Assembly: GCA_044464765.1 (NCBI GenBank)
Contig: JBIQKZ010000007.1
Coordinates: 103,158-167,157 of the forward strand
Origin: JBIQKZ01 sp044464765
GTDB taxonomy: Bacteria; Pseudomonadota; Gammaproteobacteria; Burkholderiales; Burkholderiaceae_B
Length of the DNA stretch: 64,000 nt
Reading direction: 5' to 3'
This document shows positions 18,441 to 26,868 of this stretch, piece by piece (positions within the stretch are counted from its first letter, which is position 1; each line of letters opens with the position of its first letter). A program made the position numbers and the translations under genes. The notes under the pieces were generated by a model, which saw nothing but the letters and a program-made list of their open reading frames with translations, did no database searches and was not told the DNA's origin.

Positions 18441-18647
18441 GCGTTTCTCCATCTGAAGGGTGGTGGCGCCGAGAGTTGTCGTTGGGAGGTGCGCACAATA
18501 CCGGCGTAAGGACTTGCTCTCTGCAATCGGCGTGCCGTGTTCGCACCGTTGGCGGTTGCGCGGCATGGAACTTGCTTGCTTTGGGCACTGCTCAACACCC
18601 TGCGCGATCAATCAAGAAACCTATGAAATAAGCAATGGATTCAGGCC

Positions 18648-19514
18648 ATGGTTCTTACGCCTAGACAATTCGTGCAACTGGCGAAGTGCTCGATACAAGC
18701 ATGGAGGGATGATCATGCTTCAAGCATGGGGGCGGCCATTGCGTTCTATACCGCCTTTTCGATAGCGCCTTTGCTGATTATTGTGATTGCCGCCGCCGGT
18801 TTGATCTGGGGCGAGGAGGCGGTGCGCGGCGAAGTGCTGCGGCAACTGGGCGGCCTGGTGGGCTCCGAAGGCGCTGAAGGCGTGCAAGCGCTGATTCGCA
18901 GTGCTGACAAGCCAACCCAGGGTGTTGCAGCTACCCTCGTAAGCACGGCGATTCTGCTGATTGGCGCAACGCGGGTCTTTGCCGAGCTGCAAAGCGCACT
19001 GGATCGCATCTGGCAGGTGCCGTCGCTGCGGGAGACGGCGGGATGGTGGCGCATGCTGCGCGCCCGGCTGTTGTCGTTAGGGTTGGTGTTAGGCATGAGC
19101 TTCCTGCTTCTAGTCTCTTTGGTGATCGGCGCCGGCCTGGCTGTGATAAGCACGTGGGCTATCGGGCTGTTCCCTGGCTGGGAGTGGATTCTGCAAGGCT
19201 TGAATGCGCTGACATCGCTTTTGTTGGCGACGGTGCTGTTTGCGGTGATCTTCAAGTACATGCCACAAGCATCAATCGCATGGCGCGATGTCTGGGTGGG
19301 CGCCATCGTGACTGCCGTGTTGTTCGAAATAGGAAAATTCTTGATCGGCCTATACGTGGGCAAGAGTTCCACTGTGTCGTCGCTCACGGCAGCGGGGTCG
19401 CTGGTGATCGTGCTGATCTGGGTGTACTACGCCGCGCAAGTGTTTCTATTGGGGGCGGAATTTACCTGGTTCTACGCCAATCATCACGGAACCCGACGCA
19501 AGGTGGCTAGCTAA
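18648..19514 (+). CDS. YihY/BrkB family inner-membrane protein
   Basis: A 288-residue polytopic protein with about six hydrophobic segments. Family features: an N-terminal SSMGAAIAFYTAFSIAPLLI block, ALDRIWQVP, a long helix LGLVLGMSFLLLVSLVIGAG, YMPQASIAWRDVWVGAIVTA, and a final GSLVIVLIWVYYAAQVFLLG helix ending EFTWFYANHHG. The family (once misnamed RNase BN) has no settled function; BrkB was linked to serum resistance in Bordetella. The start follows CAGG and has no competitor. It stands alone between an SDR and a DUF421 gene, a set often found among general-stress genes. Confidence 0.88.
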   Translation: MVLTPRQFVQLAKCSIQAWRDDHASSMGAAIAFYTAFSIAPLLIIVIAAAGLIWGEEAVRGEVLRQLGGLVGSEGAEGVQALIRSADKPTQGVAATLVSTAILLIGATRVFAELQSALDRIWQVPSLRETAGWWRMLRARLLSLGLVLGMSFLLLVSLVIGAGLAVISTWAIGLFPGWEWILQGLNALTSLLLATVLFAVIFKYMPQASIAWRDVWVGAIVTAVLFEIGKFLIGLYVGKSSTVSSLTAAGSLVIVLIWVYYAAQVFLLGAEFTWFYANHHGTRRKVAS

Positions 19515-19685
19515 TGCCACACCGCCCAGCTAGCGGCGCTTCGTGGGGTGCGCCATTGCCGATGTCCGGTTGGGCGGCTTCCCTGGCGGTTTCTGGCCGG
19601 TGGGCGATGGGTGTTGCGGGTTGTTTGTCAGGCATAGGCGGGCATACGGATTGCTTGCCTTGGGTTGGCTATGCTGGAGCGGATG

Positions 19686-20183
19686 ATGCAGATCGATTGG
19701 GCTGGTTTGTTCGAATTTTCGATGTCTCCCTGGGAACTTGTCCTGCGGGGGACCGCAATGTACTGGTTCATCTTCGGCTTGCTGCGACTGGGCGGGAGGC
19801 GGGACTTGGGTTCATTTGGCGCCGCAGACGTGCTGCTTCTTGTCCTGATCGCCGACGCCGCTCAAAATGCCATGGCTGCCGAATACAGCAGCTTGTCGGA
19901 AGGGGCGGTCTTGGTGTTCACCTTGGTTTTCTGGAGCGCTTTCTCCGATCGTGTCGCCTATTGGGTTCCGGCGACACGACCTTTTTTTGAGCCTGGCCGG
20001 GTATTGCTGATCAAAGATGGACAAATGCAGCGACGCGGCATGCGTCGTGAATACATCAGCCAACACGAGCTACTGCAGGAGTTGCGGATTCAGGGGGTGA
20101 GCGATATGTCGACGGTGCGTAGGGCGTATATGGAGTCGACGGGGGAAATCAGCATCCTTACGTGGAAGGATGCCAAAGGATGA
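19686..20183 (+). CDS. DUF421 (YetF-like) membrane protein
   Basis: About 165 residues with N-terminal membrane helices (LVLRGTAMYWFIFGLLRLGG; VLLLVLIADAAQNAM; a third near LVFTLVFWSAFSD) and the cytoplasmic DUF421 domain, including GQMQRRGMRREYISQHELLQ and VSDMSTVRRAYMESTGEISI. The family is widespread and linked to stress responses, with no known activity. ATG 19686 has GGAG 6 nt upstream; ATG 19683, one codon earlier, is equally possible. The frame also opens earlier (TTG 19665). The 150 bp between the yihY-like gene and this one show nothing else. Confidence 0.83.
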   Translation: MQIDWAGLFEFSMSPWELVLRGTAMYWFIFGLLRLGGRRDLGSFGAADVLLLVLIADAAQNAMAAEYSSLSEGAVLVFTLVFWSAFSDRVAYWVPATRPFFEPGRVLLIKDGQMQRRGMRREYISQHELLQELRIQGVSDMSTVRRAYMESTGEISILTWKDAKG

Positions 20184-20242
20184 AGCAAGCGGCGGGCGCG
20201 CGAATAAAGTAACGGCGCGCCTATACCGAGCCGGCGGTTGGA

Positions 20243-21013
20243 TTATCGATCTTGCCCCCGGAAAGCCCAGGCCGTGAAGCGTTTTTCGATGAGCGCCGTA
20301 ACAACATAAAGCACAATGCCCAGGAAAGCCAGCACCAGCAACCCCGCAAAGACAATCTGCACCTGGAAGGCGGCTTGGGCGTCAAGCATAAGTTTGCCGA
20401 TGCCTTTGTTGGCGCCCACGGTTTCCGACACCACCGCACCCACGAAAGCCAGGGTAATCGCAACCTTTAGCGAACCAAAGAAATAGGGCAGGGCGCCCGG
20501 GATGCCGACTTTGCGCATGATGTCCATCTTGGAGGCGCCCAACGCCCGCAGAACGTCTTCGAGTTCTGGATTGGTGGTGGCCAGGCCGGTGGCTACGTTA
20601 ACCACGATGGGGAAGAAGGAAATTAGAAAAGCCGTGATAATGGCCGGTAATTCGCCCAGGCCAAACCACAGGATAAGAATGGGCACTACGGCGACTTTGG
20701 GCACCGAGTTAAAGCCCACCAGGACGGGATACACGGCTGAGTAGACGTTTTTGTGCCAGCCCACGCCGATGCCCATCAGAAGGCCACCCACGGTGGCTAG
20801 CAGAAAGCCCGCCAGGGTCGTCCAGAGCGTAACCCAGGAGTTGTCGATAATAGGTGCCCGGTATTGCCAGAGCGCGGCGAAAATCTCGGACGGGGCCGGC
20901 AAAATGGTAAGGGGAATCTGAAGCGCCTTGCAAACGATTTCCCAAAGAACAAACAAGACGACAGTGAAAATGAGCGGCGGTACGATGTTTTGAAACAGTT
21001 CTTCACGTCGCAT
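20243..21013 (-). CDS. ABC transporter permease (NitT/TauT/SsuC type)
   Basis: A 256-residue membrane protein with about six helices and the cytoplasmic coupling (EAA) loop VLRALGASKMDIMRKVGIPG (near residues 155-175). Family features are LPAPSEIF and SVPKVAVVPILILWFG. It begins immediately after the stop of the ATPase gene (TAAATG), so the two are coupled. With the NMT1-type binding protein upstream it forms a three-gene importer. The substrate class (nitrate, sulfonate, pyrimidine or aromatic) cannot be settled from sequence. Confidence 0.92.
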   Translation of the reverse strand: MRREELFQNIVPPLIFTVVLFVLWEIVCKALQIPLTILPAPSEIFAALWQYRAPIIDNSWVTLWTTLAGFLLATVGGLLMGIGVGWHKNVYSAVYPVLVGFNSVPKVAVVPILILWFGLGELPAIITAFLISFFPIVVNVATGLATTNPELEDVLRALGASKMDIMRKVGIPGALPYFFGSLKVAITLAFVGAVVSETVGANKGIGKLMLDAQAAFQVQIVFAGLLVLAFLGIVLYVVTALIEKRFTAWAFRGQDR

Positions 21014-21799
21014 TTAGTGTTTCCCCCCGATCATGGAGCGCAGTTCGTGCACGATGTCCTGGAAGCCCTGGGTGTACGTAATTTCCAGGTCGCGTGGCCT
21101 GGGAAGCGAGACAGTGCATTTTTTCACGATCTTGCCCGGACGGTCGGACATGACATAAACCGTATCGGCCAGGAATACCGCTTCGCGCAGGTCGTGTGTG
21201 ACCAACATGACGGTGACTTTGCGTTCGGCCTGAATATCGCGCAGGGTGCACCAGAGCTCTTCCCGTGTAAAGGCATCCAGCGCCCCAAAAGGTTCGTCAA
21301 GCATCAGGATTTCGGGCTCATGAATCAGAGCGCGGCAAATGGACGCCCGTTGCTGCATGCCCCCCGATAGTTGCCAGGGAAATTTTTCAGTGAATCCCCG
21401 CAACCCGACCGAATGCAGCAGGTCTTCGGCTTTTTTCTTGTACTCGGCGCGGTTGGATGAGATTTGCCGGCGGTATGGCTGGACGATTTCGAGCGGCAAC
21501 AGGATGTTGTCGACGCATGTGCGCCAGGGCAGCAGATTGCTGGCCTGGAACGCCATGCCCACGGATTTCAACGGCCCCTTCACGGGCTTGCCTTCCACGG
21601 CGAGTTTGCCCGCCAGCGGGGGATGCAAGCCCGAGATGAGTTTCATCAACGAGCTTTTGCCGCAACCCGAAGGCCCCACGACGGCAATGATTTCACCTTT
21701 TTTGATCGACAGCGTTACGTCTTCGATCGCGAGGACAGCGGCTTCGCCCTTGCCATAGGCCATGGAGATGCTGTCCAGCTCAACCAGCGCTTCCGTCAT
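21014..21799 (-). CDS. ABC transporter ATP-binding protein (SsuB/TauB type)
   Basis: A 261-residue ATPase. Walker A GPSGCGKSS (near residue 40), Q-loop AFQASNLLPW, signature LSGGMQQR, Walker B ILMLDEPFGALD, and the switch His in VTHDLREAV are all present and intact. The Q-loop reads AFQ-x8-W as in nitrate/sulfonate importers. It lies 22 bp downstream of the binding protein gene and abuts the permease gene. It energises the importer at the cytoplasmic face. Confidence 0.93.
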   Translation of the reverse strand: MTEALVELDSISMAYGKGEAAVLAIEDVTLSIKKGEIIAVVGPSGCGKSSLMKLISGLHPPLAGKLAVEGKPVKGPLKSVGMAFQASNLLPWRTCVDNILLPLEIVQPYRRQISSNRAEYKKKAEDLLHSVGLRGFTEKFPWQLSGGMQQRASICRALIHEPEILMLDEPFGALDAFTREELWCTLRDIQAERKVTVMLVTHDLREAVFLADTVYVMSDRPGKIVKKCTVSLPRPRDLEITYTQGFQDIVHELRSMIGGKH

Positions 21800-21821
21800 G
21801 AGGTCTCCTGTAAAGGGTTGA

Positions 21822-22829
21822 TTAGTTGACTGACCGCTGGTCGCGCGGCGGCAGGAACTCGCTGGTGAAGATATCGGCGGTCTGGGGCTTGTTCGTGTAG
21901 TTGAAGGTCAGGCCGATCTGATCCATGGCTTTATCGAAGCGTGTGGCATTGATGTCGCCAAGGCCGAATTCCAGAACGTCGGGCGTGATGAAGTTCTTTT
22001 CCAGAGCGAGTTTCAGGCGTTGCAGTTCGACATCGCGGTTGGCAATGGCATTGCGCTTCAAGAGGGCGTCGATCGCGTATTCGGGATCCTTGATGGTCTC
22101 TTGGATGCCCTTGATCGTGGCTCGGACGAAGCCTGCAACGGCCTTGGGGTTGTCCTTCATGAATTGGGGGTTGGCCATGATGGCGTTGCCGTAGAGGTCG
22201 ACGCCATAGTCGCGCAGCAGCAGCACGACGATGTCGTCATCCTTGACGCCATTGGCCTTCAGATTCATGAATGATGAAAACCAAAAGCCTGTAATGGCAT
22301 CGACCTTGCCCTGAGCCAGCATGGGTTCGCGCACGGGGAAACCGATGTTGTCAATGCGGACCTTGTCGGCGTCGATGTTGTTGGCGGCAACGAAGATGGG
22401 CCATTGCGCATAGGCGCCGTCGGGCGCCGGCGCGCCCAGGATCTTGCCTTCCAGGTCTTTGGGTTTGGTGATGCCTTTGTCTTTCAGGCTGACAATGGAA
22501 AAGGCCGGTGTGTCGTAGACCATCATTACGGCTTTGACCGGCGGGTTGGTGGGGTTGTCGCGGAACTTGATCAGTGAGTTGATGTCGGCAAAGCCCATTT
22601 GGTAGGTGCCGGTGGCGACGCGGTTGATTGGTTCGACAGAGCTTGCGCCCGGGTCGATAGTGACGTCGAGCCCTTCGGCTTTGTAATAGCCTTTGTCGAG
22701 CGCAACGAAATAAGGCGCGGCAGGACCCTCGAAGCGCCAGTCGAGTGCGAATCGAATATCGGTTTGCGCCATGGCCGTGCTTGAGCCCAACGCGATGAGT
22801 GCCGAAACCAGAAACTTGGAAATACGCAT
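21822..22829 (-). CDS. ABC transporter substrate-binding protein (NMT1/THI5-like)
   Basis: A 335-residue periplasmic protein with a Sec signal peptide (FLVSALIALGSSTAMAQ, cleavage near residue 22). The mature part opens with RFALDWRFEGPAAPYFVALD and GYYKAEGLDVTIDPG, a block typical of NMT1/THI5-like binding proteins. These serve pyrimidine precursors, riboflavin, nitrate, sulfonates or aromatic acids; no residue visible to me picks one. The start follows CGGAGG (9 nt). Two perfect hairpins lie in the leader just upstream, which is unusual for a plain importer. Confidence 0.88.
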   Translation of the reverse strand: MRISKFLVSALIALGSSTAMAQTDIRFALDWRFEGPAAPYFVALDKGYYKAEGLDVTIDPGASSVEPINRVATGTYQMGFADINSLIKFRDNPTNPPVKAVMMVYDTPAFSIVSLKDKGITKPKDLEGKILGAPAPDGAYAQWPIFVAANNIDADKVRIDNIGFPVREPMLAQGKVDAITGFWFSSFMNLKANGVKDDDIVVLLLRDYGVDLYGNAIMANPQFMKDNPKAVAGFVRATIKGIQETIKDPEYAIDALLKRNAIANRDVELQRLKLALEKNFITPDVLEFGLGDINATRFDKAMDQIGLTFNYTNKPQTADIFTSEFLPPRDQRSVN

Positions 22830-22852
22830 GCTTTCCTCCGATAGTTAAACTA

Positions 22853-22899
22853 AACGCAAGCCAAAGGGCTTGCGTTGTCAGAACCTGACGTTCAGGTTC
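22853..22899 (-). promoter_or_regulatory. Two tandem perfect hairpins in the leader of the ABC importer
   Basis: Read on - , an 8-bp stem GAACCTGA/TCAGGTTC (loop 3 nt, 22881-22899) is followed 4 nt later by a 10-bp stem AACGCAAGCC/GGCTTGCGTT (loop 4 nt, 22853-22876). The start codon of the binding protein comes 23 nt after the second. The second is followed by TAGTTTAAC, not a clear T-run, so a simple terminator is not obvious. An attenuator, an RNA-binding site or a riboswitch expression platform are possible. It does not match the TPP riboswitch core (no CTGAGA). Confidence 0.55.
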
Positions 22900-23050
22900 C
22901 AGGCGCAACAACCGTGTTTACCGTTAGTAATAAGTCGTAGCAATCACGTTAGGCACTCATAGTATTCATAAGCTTGGCTTTAAGCTTCTAGTAATTACCC
23001 CGATGTACAGGTTGATGTCAGCTTCTTTTGGTATTTTTCGTTTTCCTTTT

Positions 23051-24451
23051 TTAGTGGCTGAAACCGCTGGCTTCGTGAGCTTGCATAGGCGCCGAGACGG
23101 GATGGTCCTTGAAGTAGTCCAGGCAACGTTTGATATCGCTGACCAGTAGCGAAGCCAGGTCCCGGCTGACGCCATGCCGCACCAAAATGCGCTGGACGAC
23201 CAGATCTTCGCGGTTGGCGGGCATCGAGTAGGCTGGTACTTGCCAGCCACGAGTGCGTAGCCGATCCGCCAGGTCAAAAAGCGAATAACCCTGGTTTTTA
23301 TAGCCATCTTTCAACTTCCAGGAAAGAGCGGGCAGGCCGGCGTTCATGTCGCCGCCAAAAAGCACCTCGAAGGGGCCGAGCGCCTCGATTTCCCTGGCCA
23401 GGTATTGGGCCGTTTCATAGCACGCGGTCTGGATCATGCGATAGCCTTGTTTGCCCAGGCGCAGGAAGTTGTAGTATTGCGCGACAACCTGGCCCCCAGG
23501 GCGGGAGAAATTCAACGCAAATGTGGGCATGTTGCCGCCCAGGTAGTTCACGTTGAAGATCAGCTCTTCAGGCAGGCTTGCCGCATCGCGCCAAATAATC
23601 CAGCCGACGCCAAGCGGGGCCAGGCCGAACTTGTGTCCCGACGTGTTGATGGATTGCACGCGGGGCAGGCGGAAATCCCATTCCAGATCGGGCGCGCAAA
23701 ACGGAGCCAGGAACCCGCCGCTTGCGCCGTCGACGTGGATGGGGATGTCCAGGCCTGTGTCCTGTTGAAGCTTGTCCAGCGCCTCGTGAACCGCTTTCAC
23801 GGGCTCATAGTCGCAGGTAAAGGTGACCCCCAGCGTAGGAACAACGCCGATGGTGTTTTCGTCAATGCGCTTGATCACTTCTTCGGGCGTCATGATCAGT
23901 CGGTCGCCTTCCAGCGGAATTTCACGCAGCTCCACATCGAAATAGCGAGCGAACTTGTGCCAGCAGATTTGTACAGGTCCGCAGATCAGGTTGGGCTTGT
24001 CGGTGGGCTTGCCGGCCTCCTGCATTTTCTTGCGCCAGCGCCATTTCAGCGCCAGGCCGCCCAACATGGCGGCTTCAGAAGAGCCTGTCGTCGAGCAGCC
24101 CAGTGTGTTGGCGGCATCCGGCGAGTTCCACAAGTCGGCCAGCATATGCACGCAGCGCGATTCGATTTCGGCGGTTTGAGGGTACTCGTCCTTATCGATC
24201 ATGTTTTTGTCGAGGCACTCATCCATCAGGCGGTGAACCTCGTCTTCTTCCCAGGTCTGGCAAAAGGTGGCGAGATTCTGCCGCGAGTTCCCGTCCAGCA
24301 TCAGCTCGTCATGGACGACCTGGTAGACGTGCCGGGAATCGTGTTCCTTTTCGGGGAATTTGTACTTCGGCATGCTAACGGACAGGTCATTAGCGGCATA
24401 GATGTCATCCCACAACTGGTGGCGTATGGAATGTTTTGTGTGTAGGGCCAT
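23051..24451 (-). CDS. gadB: Glutamate decarboxylase
   Basis: A 466-residue PLP enzyme that converts glutamate to GABA and CO2, consuming a proton. The PLP lysine is Lys274 in SINTSGHKFGLAPLGVGW; HVDGASGGF (Asp241) and LGCSTTGSSEA (phosphate-binding region) are present. Length and N-terminus (DDIYAANDLSVSMPKYKFPE) match GadA/GadB. The start follows GAGGTATTT. The C-terminus ends near SGFSH; the conserved penultimate His region seen in E. coli GadB (pH gating) appears similar. No glutamate/GABA antiporter (GadC) lies in the window, so an acid-resistance role would need one elsewhere. Confidence 0.95.
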   Translation of the reverse strand: MALHTKHSIRHQLWDDIYAANDLSVSMPKYKFPEKEHDSRHVYQVVHDELMLDGNSRQNLATFCQTWEEDEVHRLMDECLDKNMIDKDEYPQTAEIESRCVHMLADLWNSPDAANTLGCSTTGSSEAAMLGGLALKWRWRKKMQEAGKPTDKPNLICGPVQICWHKFARYFDVELREIPLEGDRLIMTPEEVIKRIDENTIGVVPTLGVTFTCDYEPVKAVHEALDKLQQDTGLDIPIHVDGASGGFLAPFCAPDLEWDFRLPRVQSINTSGHKFGLAPLGVGWIIWRDAASLPEELIFNVNYLGGNMPTFALNFSRPGGQVVAQYYNFLRLGKQGYRMIQTACYETAQYLAREIEALGPFEVLFGGDMNAGLPALSWKLKDGYKNQGYSLFDLADRLRTRGWQVPAYSMPANREDLVVQRILVRHGVSRDLASLLVSDIKRCLDYFKDHPVSAPMQAHEASGFSH

Positions 24452-24760
24452 AAATACCTCGTCGAGTCAGGGTGGATCATTCAGACGACGAAGGCGTGAA
24501 CCAAATAGACGCCTTCGTCGGAGGGTTCGTGGTTGCATCGTGGTAACAGCTGGTTAATAGTAACAACGTTGAATACCCGACGGCGCTCCAACGAGTGGGT
24601 GAATCTGTGCTTCGATGCGTTGTGGGCCGGCCTGTAGGTCGTCCATAAATAGTTGATTTTTCTATATTTTTTGGGCGTCAATTGGCTCTTTTCAAGTATT
24701 TGGGGCATACTTGGATGTCCTGAATAACGGGGCTACTGTACTTATGTTGTTTTCCTGACG
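24452..24760. promoter_or_regulatory. gadB leader region with a 12-bp inverted repeat
   Basis: This 309-bp gap diverges between gadB (-) and a methyltransferase gene (+). At 24486-24520 a perfect 12-bp inverted repeat CGACGAAGGCGT / ACGCCTTCGTCG with an 11-nt spacer lies 35 nt upstream of the gadB start. It has no T-run, so it is either an operator or a 5'-UTR hairpin. The middle (24650-24680, TTGATTTTTCTATATTTTTT) is AT-rich and suited to promoters. No credible gene is visible in the gap. Confidence 0.5.
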
Positions 24761-25465
24761 ATGCCGGGCTATCTCACCAAGCTCGAGAGTGTCGCCATAA
24801 CGGGCGTTGAAAATCTCGACATTCGTTCATTGCTTGACCGCCAGCAATACCACGACCCTGCCGACCTTGCCGCACGGCTTGGGATCTCTTCGGCGGCCTG
24901 GCCGCTATTTGGGCTGGTCTGGCCGTCCGGCCTGCAATTGGCGGCGCAACTGGCCTTGCGCCCTGTGCGGCCCGACGAAAAAATCCTTGAAATCGGTTGC
25001 GGATTGGCTTTGGCCAGTTTGGTGGGCCATCGTCGTGGAGCCCGCATGACCGCCAGCGACTGTCATCCGCTGGCCGGCAGTTTTCTGGAACACAATACCG
25101 GCCTTAACGGGCTGGCCGACATAACCTATTTGCATGGTCAATGGGGCGCGCCTTTGTTGCGCCCCGATGACTTGCCTTTCGGGCAACTCACGGGGCGTTT
25201 CGACTTGATCGTCGGCAGCGATGTGTTGTACGAGCGAAGCACCCCCGCGCCCTTGGCCGAGTTCATCGATCATCATGCCTTGCCCGAAGCCGAGGTTTGG
25301 ATCGTGGACCCGAATCGCGGCAATCGGCCGGCATTCAATCGGCATATGGCGGAGCGGGGCTTTTCACTGATGCGCGACAAGCGATTGCCGGGCCAGGTCA
25401 GGCTGGCCTGCGGCACGCTTGAAAACTATAAAGGTCGGATACTGGTTTACCGACGCGAAGCTTGA
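24761..25465 (+). CDS. Class I SAM-dependent methyltransferase
   Basis: A 234-residue protein with SAM motif I ILEIGCGLALASL (near residue 75), an acidic residue after strand 2 (TASDCHP), and motif IV region FDLIVGSDVLYERS. The GSDVLYE block and overall layout resemble the METTL21/Methyltransf_16 type, which methylate lysines in proteins, or small molecules in bacteria; the target is unknown. ATG 24761 follows TTTCCTGACG with a poor SD. Distance to the aminotransferase gene downstream (95 bp) allows separate promoters. Confidence 0.8.
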   Translation: MPGYLTKLESVAITGVENLDIRSLLDRQQYHDPADLAARLGISSAAWPLFGLVWPSGLQLAAQLALRPVRPDEKILEIGCGLALASLVGHRRGARMTASDCHPLAGSFLEHNTGLNGLADITYLHGQWGAPLLRPDDLPFGQLTGRFDLIVGSDVLYERSTPAPLAEFIDHHALPEAEVWIVDPNRGNRPAFNRHMAERGFSLMRDKRLPGQVRLACGTLENYKGRILVYRREA

Positions 25466-25559
25466 TCACGCGCGCCTTGTTCAACGGTATAAAATGCCGC
25501 ATTAGTGTTTCTACCATTGCTTCAATGTGTGCCGGGCCGCGCCGGCAATAGGAAAAACC

Positions 25560-26750
25560 TTGTTCAGCACTTTATCCGCCTACGGGGGCGATCCCATCCT
25601 GTCTTTGCAACTGGCTTATCGGGACGATCCACGCCTCGATAAGATCAATCTAAGCATTGGCCTGTATTACGACGAGCAAGGGCGTATTCCACGGCTCGAG
25701 TCCGTGCGCCTGGCGCAAGAGCGCGTCAATACCATTGTCGAGCCCAGTGTTTATCTGCCCATGAGCGGCAATCCCGAGTATTGCAAGGCAACGCAGGAAT
25801 TGATTTTCGGCAAGGATTCCGAAGCGCTGGCGGCGGGGCGCGTTGCCACTATACAGACAGTGGGTGGTTCGGGCGCACTGAAGGTGGGCAGCGATGTCTT
25901 GAAGCGTTTCTTTCCCCAGGCATCGGCGCGGATTAGTGCGCCTACCTGGGATAACCACCGGGCCATACTCGAGGGCGCCGGGTTCCCGGTGGACACCTAT
26001 CCGTATTTCGACCTGGCCACTCAACGTCTGGACTTCCCTTCCATGGCGGCATACCTGGGCCAATTGCCCGAGCAGACAGTCGTCTTGCTCCACCCCTGCT
26101 GCCATAACCCAACCGGGGCCGACCTTAATGCCGCCCAATGGGACGAAGTCGTCGAGATTATCCAGGCGCGTCGCCTCATTCCTTTTCTGGACATGGCGTA
26201 TCAAGGGCTGGGCCAAGGGCTGGATCAAGACGCCTATCTGGTGCGCCAACTGGCGGAAAGCGGTGTGGCCTTTCTGGTCGCGAATTCCTTTTCGAAGATT
26301 TTTTCGCTGTATGGCGAACGCTGCGGCAGTTTGAGCATGGTCTGCGCCAACGCCGGTGAGGCGTCTCGCGCGCTGGGGCAGATGCAGCAAGCGGTGCGCC
26401 GCAATTACTCCAGTCCCCCGGCTTACGGAGGGCGCTTGGTCGAAACCGTGCTACGGGAGCCCGAACTGCGCCGTTTGTGGGAAAGTGAAGTAACCGTCAT
26501 GCGCGAACGTATTCACGCCATGCGCGAGCGCTTGTATAAGGGCTTGGTGCAGCACAAGCCCGATTACGACTGGGGCTTTCTGCCCGCGCAAAGCGGCATG
26601 TTCAGTTATGCACCGATCCTGGGAGCGCACATGAAGACGCTCATGGACCAACATGGGGTCTACATTATCGAGTCGGGTCGTATTTGCGTTGCTGGTTTGA
26701 ACACCGAAAACGTGGATCGTGCAGCCAAAGCGTTTGCCGCCGTCTTGTGA
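25560..26750 (+). CDS. tyrB: Aromatic amino acid aminotransferase (TyrB/AspC family)
   Basis: A 396-residue class I aminotransferase. The N-terminus FSTLSAYGGDPILSL and NLSIGLYYDEQGRIP, PLP-contact HPCCHNPTGAD, and PLP lysine Lys246 in NSFSKIFSLYGERCG place it with TyrB-type enzymes (transamination of Phe/Tyr/Asp with 2-oxoglutarate). The start is a TTG at 25560, with AGGA 6 nt upstream; it restores the usual (M)FSTL start. An upstream GTG at 25527 would add 11 residues not typical of the family. It is probably monocistronic. Confidence 0.9.
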   Translation: MFSTLSAYGGDPILSLQLAYRDDPRLDKINLSIGLYYDEQGRIPRLESVRLAQERVNTIVEPSVYLPMSGNPEYCKATQELIFGKDSEALAAGRVATIQTVGGSGALKVGSDVLKRFFPQASARISAPTWDNHRAILEGAGFPVDTYPYFDLATQRLDFPSMAAYLGQLPEQTVVLLHPCCHNPTGADLNAAQWDEVVEIIQARRLIPFLDMAYQGLGQGLDQDAYLVRQLAESGVAFLVANSFSKIFSLYGERCGSLSMVCANAGEASRALGQMQQAVRRNYSSPPAYGGRLVETVLREPELRRLWESEVTVMRERIHAMRERLYKGLVQHKPDYDWGFLPAQSGMFSYAPILGAHMKTLMDQHGVYIIESGRICVAGLNTENVDRAAKAFAAVL

Positions 26751-26868
26751 GAGGTAGGGTTGGCGTTACAGTATGTGTGTTTGCCGTTGTGGATTCAGGG
26801 CCGCGCTTTTTGACTGAACGGACTAGGCGACATCGACCTTGGCAAGCACCGGTGGCCCGCTAGGCGAG

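Noticed and set aside
20195..20221. GGCGCGC...GCGCGCC inverted repeat between the DUF421 and permease genes
   Set aside because: It could be a bidirectional terminator, but the loop is 13 nt and there is no T-run on either side.
22860..22990. TPP riboswitch upstream of the NMT1-type importer
   Set aside because: A GAACCTGA sequence is present on both strands, but the CTGAGA element and the AGGGA end are missing; it forms a simple hairpin.
24481..24708. 75-codon - strand frame upstream of gadB
   Set aside because: It spans the inverted repeat and AT-rich promoter-like sequence, has no SD or recognisable domain, and would overlap the gadB leader.
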